64,000 nucleotides of DNA from Collimonas sp. OK607 (lineage in GTDB: Bacteria > Pseudomonadota > Gammaproteobacteria > Burkholderiales > Burkholderiaceae_D): the NCBI RefSeq assembly GCF_900111995.1, contig NZ_FOKF01000001.1, positions 62,001-126,000 on the forward strand. Reading direction: 5' to 3'. The translations under genes were made by a program, and so were the position numbers. A model generated the notes under the pieces. That model had not been told where the DNA came from. It saw only the letters and a program-made list of their open reading frames with translations, and made no database searches. Below are positions 56,482-64,000 of the stretch, piece after piece. How positions within the stretch are numbered: the first letter of the stretch is position 1; each line of letters begins with the position of its first letter.

Positions 56482-57462
56482 TTGTTTAAAAAACTATTGT
56501 TGAGCGTGATCTTGTTGGGCGGTCTGGCCGCTGGCGGCGTGGCTTACTGGGCGCAGAAGCCAGTTTTCGATACCGGTGCGGTGCGGCCGTTCACGATCAA
56601 ACCAGGTAGCACTTTGGCAAGTTCGGCACAGCAGATCGACGAGGCCGGAGTCGGCGTCAATCCCGAGTTGCTGGAATTGCTGGCACGGGTGACCGATAAG
56701 GGCAGCAAATTAAAAGCCGGTAGTTATGAGTTGAAACCCGGCACCACGCCGTTGCGCTTGCTGACGCAACTGGTGCGCGGCGAGTTTGCGCAAGAATCGC
56801 TGACAGTCATCGAAGGCTGGACTTTCCGCCAGATGCGGCAGGCAGTAGCGGCGCAAACCTCGCTAAAGCACGATACCGCAGCGTTGTCCGATGCTGAATT
56901 GCTGGCAAAAATCACGCCCGACTACAGCATGCCGGAAGGCTTGTTCTTCCCCGATACCTATTTGTTTGCAAAGGGTTCGAGCGACCTGCAGGTCTACAAG
57001 CAGGCCCACAGTTTACTGATCAGGCGCCTCAACCAGGCCTGGGAAGGGCGCGATGCATCGCTGCCCTACAAAACCCCGTACGAGGCCTTGGTGATGGCGT
57101 CGATCGTCGAAAAGGAAACCGGCCGCCGCGCCGATCGCACCACAATTGCCGGCGTATTCATCAACCGGCTCAAGATCGGCATGCTGCTGCAGACCGATCC
57201 GACCGTGATTTACGGCATGGGCGACCAATATCAAGGCAGCATCCGCAAGCGCGACCTGACTACAGATACCCCTTTTAACACCTATACCCGGCCCGGTCTG
57301 CCGCCGACGCCGATCGCCTTGCCAGGCGCGGAATCGATCAGCGCCGCTATGCATCCGGCGCAGACCGACGCTTTGTATTTCGTGGCCCGGGGTGATGGCA
57401 GCAGCCATTTCTCGAATAATTTGGGCGAACATAACCAGGCGGTGAATCAATATCAACGGTAG
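56482..57462 (+). CDS. mltG: Endolytic peptidoglycan transglycosylase MltG, probable TTG start
   Basis: 326 aa from the TTG at 56482, which gives MFKKLLLSVILLGGLAAGGVAYWA as a signal anchor with GGAG 10 bases upstream; the frame extends 18 codons further and an alternative start there is not excluded. A LysM-like region (FTIKPGSTLASSAQQI; LKAGSYELKPG) precedes the YceG catalytic domain: EGLFFPDTY, the catalytic Glu in MASIVEKETGRRAD and the QTDPTVIYGMG and NTYTRPGLPPTPIALPG motifs. It cuts nascent glycan strands, setting their length. tmk and holB follow. Confidence 0.93.
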   Translation: MFKKLLLSVILLGGLAAGGVAYWAQKPVFDTGAVRPFTIKPGSTLASSAQQIDEAGVGVNPELLELLARVTDKGSKLKAGSYELKPGTTPLRLLTQLVRGEFAQESLTVIEGWTFRQMRQAVAAQTSLKHDTAALSDAELLAKITPDYSMPEGLFFPDTYLFAKGSSDLQVYKQAHSLLIRRLNQAWEGRDASLPYKTPYEALVMASIVEKETGRRADRTTIAGVFINRLKIGMLLQTDPTVIYGMGDQYQGSIRKRDLTTDTPFNTYTRPGLPPTPIALPGAESISAAMHPAQTDALYFVARGDGSSHFSNNLGEHNQAVNQYQR

Positions 57463-57550
57463 TGATGGCGATGCGCGATAATTGTAGTAATAACCCGCAC
57501 CATCCGCTGGTTTTCTTCAAAACCGCATAAGCAACTCAACAGGCAAGGCA

Positions 57551-58168
57551 ATGGCATCAGGAAAATTTATCACATTTGAAGGCATAGACGGCGCCGGCAA
57601 GTCGACCCATATCGGCTTTGTCGCGGATCTGTTGTGCAAACAGGGCTTGAAGGTCGTCACCACCCGCGAACCGGGCGGCACCGAGCTGGGGGAAGCGCTG
57701 CGAGAAGTGTTGTTGCATCAGAAAATGCATCTGGAGACGGAAGCGATGCTGATGTTTGCCGCACGTCGCGAGCATCTGGCGCAGGTGATAGAGCCGGCGC
57801 TGGCACGCGGCGACTGGGTGATTTCAGATCGATTTACAGACGCCACTTTCGCCTACCAGGGCGGTGGCCGGCAGTTGCCGTTGGCTAAACTGGAAGCGTT
57901 GGAGCAATGGGTGCACCCCCACTTGCAGCCGGACCTGACTTTGTTGTTCGATGTGCCGCTGGAAGTGGCGCGGACACGCCTGGATGCGACCCGCACGCTG
58001 GATAAATTCGAGCAGGAAAAGGCGGATTTCTTCGCCGCCACACGCGCTGAATATCTGCGCCGCGCGGCCCAATTCCCTCAGCGTTTCCACATTATCGATG
58101 CGACTAAAACGATTGCCGAAGTCCGGCAAGCGCTGGCGCACATCATTTCCAACCTGTGCGCCGGGTAA
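57551..58168 (+). CDS. tmk: Thymidylate kinase
   Basis: 205 aa. P-loop [11 protein letters not shown], then [15 protein letters not shown], the DR-box [16 protein letters not shown] and a lid region with [13 protein letters not shown]. It phosphorylates dTMP to dTDP. The order mltG-tmk-holB-pilZ is conserved in betaproteobacteria and in Pseudomonas. Confidence 0.97.
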   Translation: MASGKFITFEGIDGAGKSTHIGFVADLLCKQGLKVVTTREPGGTELGEALREVLLHQKMHLETEAMLMFAARREHLAQVIEPALARGDWVISDRFTDATFAYQGGGRQLPLAKLEALEQWVHPHLQPDLTLLFDVPLEVARTRLDATRTLDKFEQEKADFFAATRAEYLRRAAQFPQRFHIIDATKTIAEVRQALAHIISNLCAG

Positions 58169-58214
58169 GCACCATGCCAATGACGATAACGTTCTATAAG
58201 CGAAGCGTAAATCA

Positions 58215-59255
58215 ATGAGCAACTCCTTGTTCCCGTGGCAGGAAGGCGTCTGGCAGCAGCTGCAGCAGATGCGCGCACGCTTGCCGCACGCGATTCTGTT
58301 TCACGGCGCTGAAGGTATAGGCAAAACCGTTTTTGCCGAACTGTTTGCGCAATCGCTGCTGTGCGAACAGCCGAAGGCAGATGGCCATGCTTGCGGCGTA
58401 TGCGGCTCTTGCGGCTGGTTCATGCAGTACAACCATCCCGATTACCGGCGTGTGCGGCCGGAGATCCTGGATGGCGAAGATGCGGGCGATGGCGACGAAG
58501 GCGGTGACGCTGGCGATAGTAAAAAAACTGCCAAGTCAGCCAAGGCGCCCTCCAAGGAAATCAAGATCGACCAGATCCGCGCATTGTCCGGCTTCATGAA
58601 TATCTCCACTCACCGCCAGGGCCAGCGCGTGGTATTACTCTATCCGGCTGAAGCGCTCAATACCGCCGCCTCCAATGCCTTGTTGAAGACACTGGAAGAG
58701 CCGCCGCCAAACACTGTCTTTCTGCTGAGTTCCAATAGCCTCGACCGTTTGCTGCCGACCATTTTGTCGCGCTGTCGCAAATTCGCCATGCCGCTGCCGT
58801 CGCGCGAGCAGGCCATGGCCTGGCTGCGCCAGCAAGACGTGAAGGATGCAGATGTCTGGCTGGCAGAGCAGGGCGGCGCGCCGCTGACTGCTTACGCGCA
58901 GTCGCAAAGCGAAGGGCGCGAACTGATCGATGAGTTTTTGCTGCATTTGACCAAGCCGGGCATAGACGGCGCGTTGAAATGTGCCGAACATTTGCAGAAA
59001 ACCCCGGTCGCCGAGCTGGTCGGCTGGCAGCAGCGTTGGCTATATGACCTGTTTTCCTTTAAATTGTGCGGCACAATCCGGTATTATCCTCGTTATGAAA
59101 AAGCCCTCACAAGCCTGGCCGCCAAAGTTGAAACCGGCGCTCTGCTGCGGGCGCTGAAAAGCAGCAATGAACGTCGTGCAATTGCAGAACACCCTTTATC
59201 GGCGCGGCTCTTCATTGAAGAGATGCTGTTGGACTACGCCGCAATGTTTGCTTGA
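58215..59255 (+). CDS. holB: DNA polymerase III subunit delta prime HolB
   Basis: 346 aa clamp-loader AAA+ protein. The P-loop-like HGAEGIGKTVFAELFAQSL is retained, zinc Cys residues lie in HACGVCGSCGWF, and LEEPPPNTVFLLSSNSLDRLLPTILSRCRKF gives sensor and arginine-finger (SRC) motifs. An acidic and Lys/Ala-rich insertion (about residues 88-118) is specific to this lineage. As delta prime it is the stator of the clamp loader. pilZ starts 20 bases after its stop. Confidence 0.93.
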   Translation: MSNSLFPWQEGVWQQLQQMRARLPHAILFHGAEGIGKTVFAELFAQSLLCEQPKADGHACGVCGSCGWFMQYNHPDYRRVRPEILDGEDAGDGDEGGDAGDSKKTAKSAKAPSKEIKIDQIRALSGFMNISTHRQGQRVVLLYPAEALNTAASNALLKTLEEPPPNTVFLLSSNSLDRLLPTILSRCRKFAMPLPSREQAMAWLRQQDVKDADVWLAEQGGAPLTAYAQSQSEGRELIDEFLLHLTKPGIDGALKCAEHLQKTPVAELVGWQQRWLYDLFSFKLCGTIRYYPRYEKALTSLAAKVETGALLRALKSSNERRAIAEHPLSARLFIEEMLLDYAAMFA

Positions 59256-59275
59256 ATTTTGCTTATAGGATAGCG

Positions 59276-59656
59276 ATGGCAGAAAACTCTACAATCCCGG
59301 CCGAGCCGGTCAAATTAGCCCGGCCTTCGGTTTTGTCGCTGGTGATCAAGGAAAAGTCCGCCTTGTATGCCGCTTACATGCCGTTTCTGACGAATGGCGG
59401 CATCTTTGTGCCAACCAACAAGAGCTACCACCTCGGCGATGAAATCTATCTGATTTTGAGCCTGATGGACGATGGCACCAAATATCCGATTGCTGCCAAA
59501 GTGGCGTGGATTACGCCTAAGAACGCCAACAACAACAAGGCGCAGGGGGTCGGCGTGCATTTTCCGGACGACGACAGCGGCCAGCGGCTGCGCAAGCGGA
59601 TTGAAGAAGTGCTGGGATCTGCGCTGGGATCGGCGCGTCCAACGCATACTTATTAA
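59276..59656 (+). CDS. pilZ: Type IV pilus biogenesis protein PilZ
   Basis: 126 aa from the ATG at 59276 (AGGA upstream); the TTG at 59252 is rejected. PilZ domain: SVLSLVIKEKSALYAAYMPFLTNGGIFVPTNKSYHLGDEIYLILSLMDD, and GVGVHFPDDDSGQRLRKRIEEVLG (in parts). The N-terminal RxxxR and DxSxxG c-di-GMP contacts are not present, as in Pseudomonas aeruginosa PilZ, which binds PilB and FimX instead of the nucleotide. It keeps the holB-pilZ adjacency. Confidence 0.9.
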   Translation: MAENSTIPAEPVKLARPSVLSLVIKEKSALYAAYMPFLTNGGIFVPTNKSYHLGDEIYLILSLMDDGTKYPIAAKVAWITPKNANNNKAQGVGVHFPDDDSGQRLRKRIEEVLGSALGSARPTHTY

Positions 59657-59712
59657 TACTGGCTGATGCCAGCAACAATGCATCTTTGAATTACTGATTC
59701 GAATTATAAATT

Positions 59713-60225
59713 ATGGATTACAGCTTTAGACTAGCCGGCCAACAGGATTTACCGGCGATTGTAGATATTTACAACAGCACCGTCGCTTCGCGCGAAGTTA
59801 CCGCCGATACCGAACCGGTCAGCGTGGCATCGCGCCAAGCCTGGTTCGACCAGCACAACGCCGACCGGCGTCCGCTGTGGGTGGTGGAGCAGCAGGGTGC
59901 GGATGGCACGGCCTCGATCCTGGGCTGGTTATCGTATTCCGATTTCTATGGTCGCCCGGCCTATGCCGGCACAGCCGAATTGTCGATCTACATCCATGAA
60001 GACGCACGCGGAAAAGGCCTCGGCCGCTATTTGCTGGGGAAGGCGATTGAACATGCGCCGGCCATCGGCGTGCATACCTTGCTCGGTTTCATTTTCGGCC
60101 ACAATCAAGCCAGCCTGAAACTGTTCGATGCTTTCGGCTTCGAACGCTGGGCCAACATGCCGCGGGTAGCTACCCTCGACGGCATAGAGCGCGATCTGGT
60201 CATCCTGGGCAAGCGCGTCGCATAA
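59713..60225 (+). CDS. GNAT family N-acetyltransferase (Pat/MddA-like)
   Basis: 170 aa. The fold starts RLAGQQDLPAIVDIYNSTVASREVTADTEP, as in phosphinothricin- and methionine-derivative acetyltransferases of the YncA/MddA type. The acetyl-CoA site is SIYIHEDARGKGLGRYLLGKAIEHA and FDAFGFERWANMPRVATLDGIERDL ends the protein. The substrate cannot be chosen between amino acid analogues and others. It is single; a weak hairpin (CCGGT / ACCGG, 60363-60380) follows at a distance. Confidence 0.88.
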   Translation: MDYSFRLAGQQDLPAIVDIYNSTVASREVTADTEPVSVASRQAWFDQHNADRRPLWVVEQQGADGTASILGWLSYSDFYGRPAYAGTAELSIYIHEDARGKGLGRYLLGKAIEHAPAIGVHTLLGFIFGHNQASLKLFDAFGFERWANMPRVATLDGIERDLVILGKRVA

Positions 60226-60402
60226 GACGCTGTTCCTCGCAATAAAACCCGGGGACGGCGTTTAGCCTTCCTCTTGTTTTTTCATCATTATTTCTCGCCT
60301 GCATTGATCGACATTGTCTGATTGATCATGCTCGTCGGCGCTGACCCAACAACAACTCCCGTCCGGTGCTAAAGTACCGGCTTTCTTTGCTTCGAGTCAC
60401 TC

Positions 60403-60987
60403 ATGTCACGCACCCTGGTCCTGGCCTCCAATAACGCCGGTAAATTAAAAGAATTCAGCCAGTTGCTGGCACAGATCGATTTTGAAGTTCGTCCGCAAGG
60501 CGAGTTCGATGTCCCGGAGGCGGAAGAGCCGTACCTGACCTTTGTTGAAAACGCGCTCACCAAGGCACGCCACGCTTCGCGTCTCACCGGCCTGCCGGCA
60601 CTGGCCGACGACTCAGGTGTCTGCGTCAACGCGCTGGGCGGTGCGCCGGGTGTGTTATCGGCACGTTATGCCGGCGAACCGAAATCGGATGCGGAAAACA
60701 ACCGCAAGCTGGTCGCCGATCTTGCGTCGCATGCCGATAAATCAGCCTATTATTACTGTGTGCTGGTATTCGTGCGCCATGCCGACGATCCGCAACCGGT
60801 GATTGCCGACGGTCGCTGGAACGGCTTCATCATCGATGAGCCGCGCGGCGCCGGCGGTTTCGGTTACGACCCGTATTTCCTGCTGCCGGAGCAGAACAAG
60901 ACTGCCGCTGAATTTACCGCAGCCGAAAAAAATGCCGTCTCGCACCGCGGCCAGGCGCTGCGTGCTTTAGTTGAAAAATTACGATGA
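60403..60987 (+). CDS. rdgB: XTP/dITP diphosphatase RdgB
   Basis: 194 aa HAM1 family. LVLASNNAGKLKEF at the N-terminus, TFVENALTKARHA, GLPALADDSGVCVNALGGAPGV and GGFGYDPYFLLPEQ, with SHRGQAL near the end: the nucleotide and Mg2+ motifs of inosine/xanthosine triphosphatases. It removes deaminated purine nucleotides to avoid mutagenic incorporation. Its TGA overlaps the hemW ATG (ATGA). Confidence 0.95.
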   Translation: MSRTLVLASNNAGKLKEFSQLLAQIDFEVRPQGEFDVPEAEEPYLTFVENALTKARHASRLTGLPALADDSGVCVNALGGAPGVLSARYAGEPKSDAENNRKLVADLASHADKSAYYYCVLVFVRHADDPQPVIADGRWNGFIIDEPRGAGGFGYDPYFLLPEQNKTAAEFTAAEKNAVSHRGQALRALVEKLR

Positions 60988-62252
60988 TCCCGATTAAACC
61001 TATCGGCATGCCGGGCCAGCCTAAGAGTCAGGCTAGCGGTACCGCCAATAACAAGCCATCCGCAGCCGCCCAGGCGGCCCTGGCATATCTGCAGCCGGGC
61101 GCGCTCAGCCTGAGTGCTTTGCCGCCGCTGTCGCTGTATATCCACTTTCCCTGGTGCGTGAAGAAGTGTCCGTACTGCGATTTCAATTCGCATGAAGCCA
61201 AGGGCGGTTTTCCTGAGGAAGAATACCTGGCTGCCTTGCGCGCCGATCTGGAAGCCGCGTTGCCGCTGATCTGGGGCCGCAAGGTTTATACGATCTTTAT
61301 CGGCGGCGGCACCCCCAGCCTGATGTCGGCGGCCGGGCTGGATCGCCTGATGTCGGATGTGCGTTCATTGCTCCCGCTGGATGGCGCTGCAGAAATTACG
61401 ATGGAAGCCAACCCCGGTACCTTCGAGGTAGAGAAGTTCAAGTCATACCGCAACAGCGGCATCAATCGGCTGTCGATAGGCATTCAAAGTTTCAACGGCC
61501 GCCATCTGCAAGCGTTAGGCCGGATCCACGATGATGGCGAAGCGCGCCGCGCCGTCGAGATCGCCCATGCGACTTTCGATAACTTCAATCTCGACCTGAT
61601 GTATGCCTTGCCGTCGCAAACGCTGGAAGAAGCGCAACAGGATGTCGCCACCGCCATCGGCTTTGCACCGCCGCACCTGTCGCTTTACCACCTGACGCTG
61701 GAGCCGAATACTTACTTCGCCAAGTATCCGCCGGTTGTGCCGGACGACGACGCCAGTGCCGAAATGCAAGACATGATCAGTGCGCACACCAGCGCTGCCG
61801 GATATGGTCATTACGAGGTTTCGGCCTATGCGCAGGCCGGCCGTCAGGCGCGGCATAATTTGAATTACTGGGAATTCGGCGATTATCTCGGCATCGGCGC
61901 CGGCGCCCATTCCAAGCTGTCATTTCCGCATCGCGTAATCCGCCAGATGCGCTACAAGCAACCCAAGGCTTATCTCGAACATAGCCGCCTGGGTAATGTA
62001 ATCCAGGAAGAAACGGAAATCGGCCGCGACGATCTCGGATTCGAATTCATGCTGAATGCACTACGGCTGAATAAGGGTTTCGAGGTGAATTTGTTCAGTG
62101 AGCGTACCGGACTGGCAATCAATGCGATAGAAAAATCCTTGAACCAGGCCGAAGCCAAGGGCTTGCTGTACCGCGACCACAAGATCATCCAGCCTACTGC
62201 GCTGGGACAACGGTTTTTGAATGATTTACAGCAGATGTTCCTGCTGGATTGA
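60984..62252 (+). CDS. hemW: Radical SAM heme chaperone HemW
   Basis: 422 aa. A Pro/Ala-rich extension of about 45 residues precedes the radical SAM domain: FPWCVKKCPYCDF with Cys58, Cys62 and Cys65 as cluster ligands, plus the second Cys-free HemN-like motif GGGTPSLM and the GIQSFNGRHLQALGR segment. It lacks the extra Cys (CxxxCxxCxC) of coproporphyrinogen dehydrogenase HemN, which favours HemW, a haem insertion factor. rdgB-hemW is a conserved pair. Confidence 0.92.
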   Translation: MIPIKPIGMPGQPKSQASGTANNKPSAAAQAALAYLQPGALSLSALPPLSLYIHFPWCVKKCPYCDFNSHEAKGGFPEEEYLAALRADLEAALPLIWGRKVYTIFIGGGTPSLMSAAGLDRLMSDVRSLLPLDGAAEITMEANPGTFEVEKFKSYRNSGINRLSIGIQSFNGRHLQALGRIHDDGEARRAVEIAHATFDNFNLDLMYALPSQTLEEAQQDVATAIGFAPPHLSLYHLTLEPNTYFAKYPPVVPDDDASAEMQDMISAHTSAAGYGHYEVSAYAQAGRQARHNLNYWEFGDYLGIGAGAHSKLSFPHRVIRQMRYKQPKAYLEHSRLGNVIQEETEIGRDDLGFEFMLNALRLNKGFEVNLFSERTGLAINAIEKSLNQAEAKGLLYRDHKIIQPTALGQRFLNDLQQMFLLD

Positions 62253-62343
62253 TCTGTTTTCCTGAAGAATCCTGCTTTTATCCCAATAAAAGCGGCTGCG
62301 GGATCGTTAATTTCCCGCAAATTGGGTATAATTACGCCTCTCA

Positions 62344-62433
62344 GGAAGTGTGGCCGAGTGGTTGAAGGCACTAGTCTTGAAAACTAGCGACGGTTTATCC
62401 CGTTCGTGAGTTCGAATCTCACCGCTTCCGCCA
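62344..62433 (+). tRNA. tRNA-Ser (anticodon TGA)
   Basis: 90 nt including CCA. Acceptor GGAAGTG / CGCTTCC, anticodon arm CTAGT-CTTGAAA-ACTAG (anticodon TGA), a long variable arm (class II, as in serine tRNAs), and T arm GAGTTCGAATCTC. It decodes UCA and UCN serine codons. An intrinsic terminator follows at once. No integrase or duplicated tRNA end is present, so it does not mark an island here. Confidence 0.97.
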
Positions 62434-62443
62434 GAACATCGAG

Positions 62444-62475
62444 AAAAACGGCCCTTTATGGGCCGTTTTTCTTTT
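62444..62475. terminator. Bidirectional terminator after tRNA-Ser
   Basis: 11-bp stem AAAAACGGCCC / GGGCCGTTTTT, loop TTTAT, with T-runs on both strands. It ends tRNA-Ser (+) and the nuclease gene (-), whose stop is 12 bases away. Confidence 0.92.
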
Positions 62476-62486
62476 CCCTGCACCGT

Positions 62487-63008
62487 TTATGGACAGCCGT
62501 ACACCTTGCGCCCATTGACCCACTGATAGCGGCCGCCACGCGGCCCGATATGGCAAGTTGCATCTGGCGAGCCAGCGTACCGGAAACGCCAGGGCGCGAC
62601 AGGATGCGGATCTGCCCACAATCCAATTTTTTTGTTGCGTGCCGCCGTCTCGAGCGCTTTCAGATCGCGGTCCTTTTGCCGAAAAGCCCAGGCCATGCCA
62701 CGTTCAAGCTGGACCCTGCTTGCATCAACGCCGTTGCAGCGCACCGTTGCAACGGTGCGACCGAAACGGTCGATGGCAATTGCATCGTATTGCGCATCCT
62801 TGCCAAAGCATAGTTGATGCAGCGATTTCCTGGCCTGTGGGCCGAATGCCTGTTTCATTTCCGGCGCATCGATACCGGCCAGACGCAGCTTGAGCTGCCT
62901 TGTTCCAACTTGCAGCGTCATGCTGTCGCCGTCGGCCACGCGGATAACTTCATGCGCGTGCGCGATAAGCGGCGCGAGGAGCAGTAAGGTGGCAAGCAAT
63001 ATTCTCAT
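62487..63008 (-). CDS. Secreted thermonuclease-family protein
   Basis: 173 aa. Signal peptide MRILLATLLLLAPLIAHA. SNase-like OB-fold motifs: VIRVADGDSMTL, KLRLAGIDAPE (Arg, Asp and Glu of the active site), YDAIAIDRFGRTVATV and LERGMAWAFRQ. An extra C-terminal domain (about 30 residues, GPRGGRYQWVNGRKVYGCP) with Cys and aromatic residues is found in several periplasmic members. It probably degrades nucleic acids in the periplasm or medium. Single gene. Confidence 0.88.
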   Translation of the reverse strand: MRILLATLLLLAPLIAHAHEVIRVADGDSMTLQVGTRQLKLRLAGIDAPEMKQAFGPQARKSLHQLCFGKDAQYDAIAIDRFGRTVATVRCNGVDASRVQLERGMAWAFRQKDRDLKALETAARNKKIGLWADPHPVAPWRFRYAGSPDATCHIGPRGGRYQWVNGRKVYGCP

Positions 63009-63105
63009 TTACACTGTAGTGGTATCCAGCGGTCATATAGCGCAGCATATGGCAGGCAGCGCCTGGTTTGGCGCCGCTGAGCCGACAGCTTACAGCGGAG
63101 GGGCA

Positions 63106-63801
63106 ATGAAGAATATAAGAGGTATCGTATTTGATCTCTACGGCACGTTGTTCGATGTGCATTCGGTCGCAGCAGCCTGCGATGCCTGTCATCCTGGCCG
63201 CGGGCGGGAAATCAGCGTGATGTGGCGGCAGAAGCAGCTTGAGTACACCTGGCTGCGTAGCCTGATGGCCGACTATGTCGATTTCGAACAGGTCACCCAT
63301 GACGCACTGGTGTTTACCTCCAGACAGCTTCAACTGCCTCTCGACGAAGCGGCGCGTGCCGCCCTCTGCAACGAATATCTCAAGATCAAACCGTATCCCG
63401 AAGTGCCGGAGGCGCTGGCCAGATTACAGGTGATGGGGCTGCCGCTCGCCATCCTGTCCAACGGCTCAGTCAATTCGATTCGCAGCGTGGTAGCGGCATC
63501 CGACCTGGTTCTTCGTTTCAAGCACCTGATCAGCGCCGACGATGCGCAGATCTTCAAGCCGCACGGCAGTGTCTACACGCTGGCGGAGCAGCGGTTGAGT
63601 TGCGATCGCTCGGAGCTTCTGTTCGTTTCATCTAATGCATGGGATGCTTCAGGCGCGCGGCATTTCGGTTATCCCGTATGTTGGATCAATCGGGCCGGCA
63701 ATGCGTTTGACGAGCTCGGCCAGTCTCCCGATCATGTCGTGCAGGGATTGGATCAACTGGCGGATTGGATGGCTGCGCAGCAGATCGCTTCTCGATCGTA
63801 A
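63106..63801 (+). CDS. Haloacid dehalogenase, type II
   Basis: 231 aa from the ATG at 63106 with GGAGGGG upstream; the open frame starts 216 bases earlier without conserved sequence. HAD motifs: I VFDLYGTLFDV (Asp nucleophile), II LSNGS, III Lys in FKPHGSVY, IV VSSNAWDASGARHFGYPVCWINR. DALVFTSRQLQL and LKIKPYPEVPEAL are typical of L-2-haloacid dehalogenases (DhlB/HadL). Activity on L-2-haloacids, giving D-2-hydroxyacids, is the family reaction. No haloacid transporter is adjacent. Confidence 0.88.
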   Translation: MKNIRGIVFDLYGTLFDVHSVAAACDACHPGRGREISVMWRQKQLEYTWLRSLMADYVDFEQVTHDALVFTSRQLQLPLDEAARAALCNEYLKIKPYPEVPEALARLQVMGLPLAILSNGSVNSIRSVVAASDLVLRFKHLISADDAQIFKPHGSVYTLAEQRLSCDRSELLFVSSNAWDASGARHFGYPVCWINRAGNAFDELGQSPDHVVQGLDQLADWMAAQQIASRS

Positions 63802-63815
63802 CCACTCTCTCAATC

Positions 63816-64000
63816 TTATCTGGGAAAGTATTTGACGATTCCTTCAAGCAGCAGGCGTACGTCATAGAACAGCGTACCTATTTCAACGGTAACGATGAAC
63901 AGCGCTGCCTGAAAGGCTGCCGGATAACGATCCAGCAGCATGTTGCAGTACCGGCCATATAATTTGATCACGCCAGCGCGAGTGCTGAGCGCAACACATG
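63816..64000 (-). CDS. C-terminal part of an unidentified protein (partial)
   Basis: On the minus strand an open frame enters from the right edge and ends at a TAA (63816-63818). The visible 61 residues read ...GVIKLYGRYCNMLLDRYPAAF, QAALFIVTVEIGTLFYDVRLL, LEGIVKYFPR. The even, hydrophobic-amphipathic composition looks coding, and the plus-strand ORFs over the same bases look like noise. The family cannot be named without the upstream part. A short, possibly membrane-associated segment (QAALFIVTVEIGTLF) is present. Confidence 0.5.
   Translation of the reverse strand, partial: CVALSTRAGVIKLYGRYCNMLLDRYPAAFQAALFIVTVEIGTLFYDVRLLLEGIVKYFPR

Noticed and set aside
60363-60388. CCGGT / ACCGG hairpin with a T-rich tail before rdgB
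   Set aside because: Stem of about five pairs with an interrupted T tract and 138 bases from the nearest upstream gene; too weak for a terminator call.
62344-62433. tRNA-Ser as a genomic island attachment site
   Set aside because: No integrase, no duplicated tRNA 3' end and ordinary genes on both sides.

Overview
The window looks like a chromosomal segment of a betaproteobacterium of the order Burkholderiales, most likely family Oxalobacteraceae (Collimonas, Herbaspirillum or Janthinobacterium type). This is inferred from gene order and protein character: bamD-rluD-pgeF next to phaC-phaB-phaR-rimO, mfd/ispD-ispF followed by envZ-ompR, holB-pilZ, rdgB-hemW, and an FtrABCD-type iron operon. 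No rRNA, phage, integrase, insertion sequence or CRISPR array was seen. The genus cannot be proved from the sequence alone.

Layout. 1-2.2 kb: end of an OlsB-like acyltransferase, an LpxH-like phosphoesterase and a GT4 glycosyltransferase form an overlapping envelope-lipid operon. 2.2-5.4 kb: bamD, rluD, pgeF and a small membrane protein. 5.4-8.9 kb: polyhydroxybutyrate genes phaC, phaB and phaR without phaA. 8.9-12 kb: rimO, a small secreted protein and a MetC-like lyase. 12-18.4 kb: REP-like hairpins, a methyltransferase, a GNAT, a small membrane protein, serB and mfd. 18.7-22.2 kb: ispD-ispF, a REPIN-like element and the ompR-envZ pair. 22.4-26.6 kb: a small secreted protein, tRNA-Arg and the Fur-boxed ftrABCD operon. 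26.7-30.6 kb: a bile-acid-symporter-like protein, Tas and an MFS exporter. 30.6-36 kb: a cold-shock protein and a branched-chain amino acid ABC operon with a fused permease-ATPase. 36-40.8 kb: a FeeM/LuxI-like acyl synthase candidate, a large 7TM-GGDEF-EAL protein and an ArgO-like exporter. 41-49 kb: an accessory redox cluster with two paralogous LysR regulators, four aldo/keto reductases (one with a Tat-type signal), an NTF2-like protein, a hydroxynitrile-lyase-like cupin and an SDR. 49-52.7 kb: a class C beta-lactamase, a decayed VOC gene and small enzymes. 52.7-64 kb: CoA transferase, NRDE, DUF4936 and ygfZ on the minus strand, then mltG-tmk-holB-pilZ, a GNAT, rdgB-hemW, tRNA-Ser, a nuclease, a haloacid dehalogenase and a partial gene.

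The most unusual part is the 41-49 kb cluster. Both LysR genes are divergent from an aldo/keto reductase, and both divergent spacers carry the same 23-nt block (CGATTATA, five variable bases, TAATCAAATA). This block contains a T-N11-A dyad, so the cluster looks like one duplicated, jointly controlled regulon that handles carbonyl compounds or cyanohydrins. The second point of interest is the acyl-synthase-like gene beside the c-di-GMP protein at 36-40 kb. Other unexplained structure includes two REP-like families and degenerate short tandem repeats just ahead of mfd, phaB and a GNAT gene.
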